The notes below the pieces were generated by a model, which worked only from the letters and a program-made list of their open reading frames with translations, ran no database searches and was not told where the DNA came from. The position numbers were made by a program, and so were the translations under genes. This document shows positions 58,417 to 64,000 of a stretch of DNA of 64,000 nt, piece after piece (positions within the stretch are counted from its first letter, which is position 1; each line of letters starts with the position of its first letter). Origin of the DNA: Chryseobacterium gleum (GTDB lineage: Bacteria; Bacteroidota; Bacteroidia; Flavobacteriales_D; Crocinitomicaceae); the NCBI GenBank assembly GCA_945902775.1, contig CAMDMY010000002.1, positions 1-64,000 on the forward strand. The letters run 5' to 3'.

Positions 58417-59859
58417 ATGCATAAGGAAGCGGCAATTAGAGAACCCCTCATATTAGGGCACAAATCGTATCACGATGTTACGGAAGACGTTTGTAGATCT
58501 ATTGAGGACAAAGCACCAAGAATGTGGTATATACTTTTTGGTATTGCTTTAATTATTGGAATTTACGGAGTTGGATGTATTGCCTATTTATTAGGTACTG
58601 GTATCGGGGTCTGGGGTCTGAACAAAACAATTGGTTGGGCTTGGGATATCACAAACTTTGTTTGGTGGGTAGGTATCGGTCACGCTGGTACGTTAATCTC
58701 TGCAGTACTGTTATTGTTTCGTCAAAAATGGAGGATGGCGATAAACCGTTCTGCTGAGGCCATGACAATTTTTGCCGTTTTTATGGCAGGTACATTCCCT
58801 TTGATTCACATGGGTCGTTTATGGGTTGGTTATTGGACAATGCCTATTCCGAATCAGTTTGGTTCATTATGGGTAAACTTTAACTCTCCATTATTATGGG
58901 ACGTATTTGCAATTTCTACGTATTTATCAGTATCATTAGTTTTTTGGTACATTGGTTTAATACCTGATTTTGCTACAATTCGTGACAGAGCTAAAAGACC
59001 TATTCCAAAAAGAATGTATAGTATGCTTGCATTTGGATGGTCAGGTAGAGCTAAAAACTGGAATCGTTTTGAATTAGTTTCTTTGGTTTTAGCAGGTGTT
59101 GCTACTCCTCTTGTATTCTCGGTTCACTCGATTGTATCTTTTGACTTTGCTACTTCTGTTATTCCTGGATGGCATACGACAATTTTCCCTCCTTACTTCG
59201 TTGCTGGAGCTGTATTCTCTGGATTCGCAATGGTACAAACATTGATGTTGGTAATGCGAAAGGCAATGAGATTAGAAGCTTATATTCATGTACGTCACGT
59301 TGAATATATGAACATTGTAATCATGGTAACAGGTTCTATTGTAGGTGTTGCTTATTTAACTGAATTATTTGTTTCTTGGTATTCTGGAGTTGAATATGAG
59401 CAATATGCATTTATAAATAGAGCAACTGGACCATATTGGTGGGCTTATTGGTCAATGATGACTTGTAACGTAATTTCTCCTCAATTAATGTGGATAAGAC
59501 CATTAAGAAGAAGTTTAGTTTTTACATTTATTATTTCAATTGTAGTAAATATCGGTATGTGGTTTGAGCGTTATGTAATTATCGTTACTTCTTTACATAG
59601 AGATTATTTACCATCTTCTTGGACAATGCATTTCCCAAGTCATATTGATTTAGGTGTATACATTGGTACAATTGGAATATTTTTCGTATTTTTCTTATTG
59701 TTTGCTCGATTCTTTCCTGTATTGGCTTTAAATGAGGTTAAAACAATTTTGAAATCTTCAGGTGAATCATACAAAAATGCTCCTAGTCATGGACATGATG
59801 ATCACGGTCATTCAGATCATGGACATGTAGAAGATAATACTAATTCAAACAATCAATAA
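58417..59859 (+). CDS. actC: ACIII NrfD-like membrane subunit ActC
   Basis: NrfD/PsrC-like multi-TM protein; operon position; WVGIGHAGTLISAVLLLFRQKWR. Confidence 0.93.
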   Translation: MHKEAAIREPLILGHKSYHDVTEDVCRSIEDKAPRMWYILFGIALIIGIYGVGCIAYLLGTGIGVWGLNKTIGWAWDITNFVWWVGIGHAGTLISAVLLLFRQKWRMAINRSAEAMTIFAVFMAGTFPLIHMGRLWVGYWTMPIPNQFGSLWVNFNSPLLWDVFAISTYLSVSLVFWYIGLIPDFATIRDRAKRPIPKRMYSMLAFGWSGRAKNWNRFELVSLVLAGVATPLVFSVHSIVSFDFATSVIPGWHTTIFPPYFVAGAVFSGFAMVQTLMLVMRKAMRLEAYIHVRHVEYMNIVIMVTGSIVGVAYLTELFVSWYSGVEYEQYAFINRATGPYWWAYWSMMTCNVISPQLMWIRPLRRSLVFTFIISIVVNIGMWFERYVIIVTSLHRDYLPSSWTMHFPSHIDLGVYIGTIGIFFVFFLLFARFFPVLALNEVKTILKSSGESYKNAPSHGHDDHGHSDHGHVEDNTNSNNQ

Positions 59860-59866
59860 TTCAGAC

Positions 59867-60403
59867 ATGGCAGAGAAAGTTATTTATGCAATGTATGACG
59901 ATGATGATGTACTAAAAGACGGTGCAAAATTATTAGTCGCAAAAGGGGTTAAAGTATCTGATGTATTTTCACCGTTCCCAATTCACGGAATTGATCCAAT
60001 TATTGGAGTTAAGCAAACACGTTTAGGTATTGTTGCGTTCCTTTTTGCAATCACTGGTACATTATTAGCTACATACGGAATGCGTTTCTTTATGATTACT
60101 GATTGGCCAATGAATATTGGAGGTAAACCAAATGGTACTTATTTAGATAATATGTTAGCATTTGTACCAATTACGTTTGAGTTCACAGTAATGTGTGCTG
60201 CACATGGAATGGCAATTACTTATTTGTTAAGAAATAAGACATTACCAGGTATGCCAGCTCAAAATCCAGATCCTCGTACAACCGATGATAAATTTGTTAT
60301 TGAATTAAAACATTCAGAAAATTCTCAATTTTCAGAGGATGAATTACTTTCAATGTTGAAACAAACTGGAATAATAGAAATTGATCAAAAAGAAATTAAT
60401 TAA
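59867..60403 (+). CDS. actD: ACIII DUF3341 subunit ActD
   Basis: VIYAMYDDDDVLKDGAKLLVAKGVKVSDVFSPFPIHGIDPIIGVKQTRLG; operon position. Confidence 0.93.
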   Translation: MAEKVIYAMYDDDDVLKDGAKLLVAKGVKVSDVFSPFPIHGIDPIIGVKQTRLGIVAFLFAITGTLLATYGMRFFMITDWPMNIGGKPNGTYLDNMLAFVPITFEFTVMCAAHGMAITYLLRNKTLPGMPAQNPDPRTTDDKFVIELKHSENSQFSEDELLSMLKQTGIIEIDQKEIN

Positions 60404-60460
60404 TTTGCCATAAATCACTGAAAAGTGTTTGATCTGACAAAATTAAACTGATAAAGACAG

Positions 60461-61195
60461 ATGAAAATTAAATTCAAGGCAATAGCAAGTTTAGCAATAG
60501 TTGCAGCGTCTACTTTTATTTTGGGCTCATGTACATCTAATGCTGATAGCTCTGGTACAGAGTATATGCCAGACATGTATAGATCTCCAGCTATTGAACC
60601 ATATGTTGATTATGGTGAAATTAGAGGAAGAGAAAATGAAGGAGTAAAAGGTAGAATTTCCGCATTGGTTCCGCCAGCTAATACAATACCTTATTATGGT
60701 ACTGATTCTGCTACTGTTCATTTAATGTTACCTTATTTCCGTAAGGCTAATGAGGCATTTAAATTAACACATGGTATGTATGGTAATCGTTTGTCCGCAA
60801 ATGATGAATACGCTCTTGCAGTAGGAGATCTTAATCCTTTTAAATTAACTGCTGAGAATGCCGAGATAACTTTCAAAAAAGGGAAAGAGTTATTTACCGC
60901 AAACTGTGCACATTGTCATGGAGAAAAAGGTGATGGAAATGGTCCTATGGTTCTTAGTGGTGCGTATGCAGGAGTACCTAATTACACAACTATTTTAGCT
61001 ACTGAGGGTCAAATGTTCTACTCTATTTACTATGGAAAGGGAGCCATGGGTGCTCATTCTTCATTGTTGAATAAGAAAGAAATTTGGACGTTGGTTCATT
61101 ATGTTAAAAAGTTTCAGAATTCAGCTTATGGAACATTTGCTGCTGATGGTTCAACTGTAGCTACTGCTGTAGTAGCAGATACAACAAAAAAATAA
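60461..61195 (+). CDS. actE: ACIII monoheme cytochrome c lipoprotein ActE
   Basis: Lipobox ILGSCTSN; PDMYRSPAIEPYVDYG; single CAHCHGEKGDGNGPM. Confidence 0.93.
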   Translation: MKIKFKAIASLAIVAASTFILGSCTSNADSSGTEYMPDMYRSPAIEPYVDYGEIRGRENEGVKGRISALVPPANTIPYYGTDSATVHLMLPYFRKANEAFKLTHGMYGNRLSANDEYALAVGDLNPFKLTAENAEITFKKGKELFTANCAHCHGEKGDGNGPMVLSGAYAGVPNYTTILATEGQMFYSIYYGKGAMGAHSSLLNKKEIWTLVHYVKKFQNSAYGTFAADGSTVATAVVADTTKK

Positions 61196-61229
61196 GCTAC
61201 TCAAAAAAATAACACATTAACGAAAGAAG

Positions 61230-62432
61230 ATGGAATTCAAAGTAACAAATAAATCAAAAACGCTTACAAATATCCTTTTAGGAGTAGGTGTTTTGTTTAC
61301 TGCAATTGGGATATTTTCTCATGTAGGTGATCACAATCTAGTTCAACGTTTAATGGCGAACGGATTAATTAATGGTTTTTATTTCTTTGCTATTGGCTTA
61401 GGAGCATTATTTTTCCTTGCTTTACAATATGCAACTGAAACGGGATGGTATGCATCTATTAAAAGAGTAATTGAAGCTGTTGCAGGTTTTTTACCTTATG
61501 GTATGGGAGTATTAGCAGTTGTTCTATTAATTATTACTTTTTTAGATGGAGCACATGTTTATTTATGGATGGATCCAGAAACTACTAATCCTGCTTCTCA
61601 TCATTATGATGAAATTATTGATGGTAAATCTGCTTATTTAAATAAACTGTTCTTTTGGATTAGAACATTAGCTTATTTTGTAGTTTACTTTTTATACTGG
61701 AGAGGTTTCAAAAATCGTTCTTTAGAAGAAGATAGAGTTGGGGGAACTGAAATTCACTTTTTGAATTATAGAAAATCTGCTGTATTTTTAGTTTTCTTTG
61801 CTGTTTTTAGTTCTTCTTCAGCTTGGGATTGGTTAATGTCTATTGATGTTCATTGGTTCTCTACTTTATATGGTTGGTACTGTTTCGCAGGTATGTGGTG
61901 TTCAGCAATGACTGTTTTAGTTATGTTGACTATTTACTTAAAAAAATTAGGTTACTTACCAAATGTTAACGATAGTCATATTCATGATTTAGGAAAATGG
62001 ACATTTGCTACTTCTTTCTTATGGTCTTATTTATGGTTCTCTCAATTTATGTTAATTTGGTATGCAAATCTTGGAGAAGAAGTTGTTTATTATATGACGC
62101 GTATCGAACACTATAAATTCTTATACTTTGGTATGTTCTTAATTAACTTTGCTTTTCCAATGGTTGTTTTAATGTCTAGAGAAGCAAAACGTCATGCTGG
62201 TATTTTAACTTTTGTAGGTTGTATTATTCTAATTGGTCATTGGTTAGATGTTTATATTTTAGTTTCTGCTGGTTCTATGGGAGCAACGGCTTCAATAGGT
62301 TTTTTAGAAATTGGTTTAGCTTTAGTTGGAGCAGGTTTTTTTATCAGAACTATACTGAAAAATTTAACAAAAGCACCTTTAACACCGGTAAATCACCCGT
62401 TCTTGGACGAGTCGATTCACCATGAGATTTAA
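61230..62432 (+). CDS. actF: ACIII NrfD-like membrane subunit ActF
   Basis: About 10 hydrophobic segments; SSSAWDWLMSIDVHWFSTLYGWYCFAGMW; operon position. Confidence 0.92.
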   Translation: MEFKVTNKSKTLTNILLGVGVLFTAIGIFSHVGDHNLVQRLMANGLINGFYFFAIGLGALFFLALQYATETGWYASIKRVIEAVAGFLPYGMGVLAVVLLIITFLDGAHVYLWMDPETTNPASHHYDEIIDGKSAYLNKLFFWIRTLAYFVVYFLYWRGFKNRSLEEDRVGGTEIHFLNYRKSAVFLVFFAVFSSSSAWDWLMSIDVHWFSTLYGWYCFAGMWCSAMTVLVMLTIYLKKLGYLPNVNDSHIHDLGKWTFATSFLWSYLWFSQFMLIWYANLGEEVVYYMTRIEHYKFLYFGMFLINFAFPMVVLMSREAKRHAGILTFVGCIILIGHWLDVYILVSAGSMGATASIGFLEIGLALVGAGFFIRTILKNLTKAPLTPVNHPFLDESIHHEI

Positions 62433-62460
62433 TAGTAAGTTTATCACAGTCAAATAAATA

Positions 62461-63708
62461 ATGATGGGAAGCAAATTAATTGCATTAATCGTAATAGTAC
62501 TTGGAGTTGTAGCTATAGCTCAATTAGTACGCTTATATGAACTTTCTTCTAAGTTAAGAAATGAAGGAGAACATGAAACTAATAGTCGTGATAACAGATT
62601 AAACGCTCGTTTAATGCTTGTTTTTATGGGATTCCTTTTTATAGGATTCATTTACTTGATGTTAACTTATGGTTGGACAGGTAGAGGTGAAGCAGCATCT
62701 ATTCATGGTAGACAAACAGATTCTCTATTAAATCTAAACTTTGTTATAATTATTATCGTATTTTACTTAACAAATGCTTTATTGTTTATTTTTTCATATA
62801 AATATATTCGTAAACCTGGAGTTAAAGCTTTTTATTTTCCTCACGATAATAAATTAGAAATGATATGGACAGTTGTTCCTGCAGTTGTTTTGGCAATTAT
62901 TATCATTTTAGGTTTGAAAAGTTGGAATACTATTACTGATGATGCTGTTAAAGAATCTATTAATATTGAATTATTTTCAAAACAATTTGATTGGACAGCT
63001 CGTTATTCAGGAGATGATAACACATTAGGTAAATTTGATTATAAATTGACAACTGATAATAACGAATTAGCTTTAATGACTACTAATACAATTGATACGG
63101 CAATTTTCCAAATGGAGAATGGTGTATCAGGTATTAATGCTTTAGAGAAAAAGATAAATGATAAAAAAATCATATTAGTTCCTGAAGAACGTGAAAAAAT
63201 GATTGTTGATTTAGAAAGAAAATCTAGATTAATTCGTATACTTTATCAAATGAGAGGGCATCATGATTCAAAAGTTGATAAGTATGCTTGGGATGATATT
63301 ATTCAAAAAGATACTTTATTTTTATGTGAGAATAAAGAGTATGAATTTAATTTCCGTGCGAAGGATGTTATTCACTCAGCTTATTTCCCTCATTTTAGAG
63401 CTCAAATGAATACGGTTCCTGGTTTAACTACACGTTTTAAATTTACTCCTGATATTACTTCTAAGGATATGAGAGTAAAGATGAATAATCCAAAATTTAA
63501 TTATGTTCTTTTATGTAATAAAATTTGTGGTAGTGCTCATTATAAAATGAAAATGATCGTTGTTGTTTTAGGTAAAGCTGAATTTAAAAATTGGATGGAT
63601 TCTAAGAAAAAATCGTCAACTTTTAAACAAATTTATTTCCCTGTTGCAGCTCCTGCTGCTCCTATAGCGGAAACTGTAGCTGATTCAGCAGTTGTAGTAA
63701 AAATGTAA
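62461..63708 (+). CDS. coxB: cytochrome c oxidase subunit II
   Basis: CuA motif CNKICGSAHYKM; FSKQFDWTARYSGDD; KLEMIWTVVPAVVLAIIIILGLKSW. Confidence 0.95.
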   Translation: MMGSKLIALIVIVLGVVAIAQLVRLYELSSKLRNEGEHETNSRDNRLNARLMLVFMGFLFIGFIYLMLTYGWTGRGEAASIHGRQTDSLLNLNFVIIIIVFYLTNALLFIFSYKYIRKPGVKAFYFPHDNKLEMIWTVVPAVVLAIIIILGLKSWNTITDDAVKESINIELFSKQFDWTARYSGDDNTLGKFDYKLTTDNNELALMTTNTIDTAIFQMENGVSGINALEKKINDKKIILVPEEREKMIVDLERKSRLIRILYQMRGHHDSKVDKYAWDDIIQKDTLFLCENKEYEFNFRAKDVIHSAYFPHFRAQMNTVPGLTTRFKFTPDITSKDMRVKMNNPKFNYVLLCNKICGSAHYKMKMIVVVLGKAEFKNWMDSKKKSSTFKQIYFPVAAPAAPIAETVADSAVVVKM

Positions 63709-63740
63709 TTAATTGAATTTAAATTTAAACATAAAATAAA

Positions 63741-64000
63741 ATGGCGGCAGTAGCGCACGAAGCACACGGACATCACGATTCTCATGGTAACCATGAGTCT
63801 CATGGACACCATGAAGAAAGTTTTGTTTCAAAATACATTTTCAGTCAAGATCATAAAATGATTGGTAAGCAGTTTCTATTAACTGCTGTATTTATGGGAA
63901 TTGTTGCGATGTTATTATCAATTCTTTTCCGTATCCAGATAGCATGGCCAGGTGAAAGTTCAGATTTCTTAACTTTCTTTTTAGGGGAAACTTGGGCTCC
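63741..64000 (+). CDS. coxA: cytochrome c oxidase subunit I, N-terminal part (truncated by window end)
   Basis: MAAVAHEAHGHHDSHGNHESHGHHEESFVSKYIFSQDHKMIGKQFLLTAVFMGIVAMLLSILFRIQIAWPGE; frame open to the edge. Confidence 0.9.
   Translation, partial: MAAVAHEAHGHHDSHGNHESHGHHEESFVSKYIFSQDHKMIGKQFLLTAVFMGIVAMLLSILFRIQIAWPGESSDFLTFFLGETWA

Noticed and set aside
1-64000. CRISPR arrays, tRNA/rRNA genes, prophage or IS transposase genes
   Set aside because: No regularly spaced direct repeats, no recognisable cloverleaf or rRNA segments, and no transposase/integrase ORFs were seen; short tRNAs cannot be fully excluded without tRNAscan.

Overview
This window is chromosomal DNA from an AT-rich Bacteroidota, most likely Flavobacteriales. 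Support for that comes from TAnnTTTG-type -7 promoter boxes, T9SS type A/B C-terminal sorting domains, a TonB receptor/DUF4249 pair and an Act (alternative complex III) operon. Most of it is core or housekeeping sequence: sucA-sucB, dut plus an envelope cluster, ppk1, tatD, ansA, hemJ, phoD, feoA-feoB, glycosyltransferases and flippases. It ends with actABCDEF-coxB and the start of coxA, which runs off the right edge. I saw no CRISPR array, rRNA, tRNA, prophage or recognisable defence island. The best second-look items are: (i) an approximately 240-bp palindromic REP/MITE-like element at 26.8-27.05 kb; (ii) a 43-aa FeoB-associated Cys-rich protein gene missing from the ORF track; (iii) an ORF6N-domain protein with a PLD-like C-terminus and a perfect 14-bp inverted repeat inside its gene; (iv) a recurring promoter layout with the -7 box ending 4-5 nt before the start codon, suggesting leaderless mRNAs; (v) a six-heme ActA and His-rich tails on neighbouring respiratory subunits; (vi) a 231-232-aa tandem duplication in a giant T9SS protein; (vii) a 131-bp inverted intergenic element and a 102-nt G-free tract. 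I cannot demonstrate a wholly new biological system from this sequence alone.
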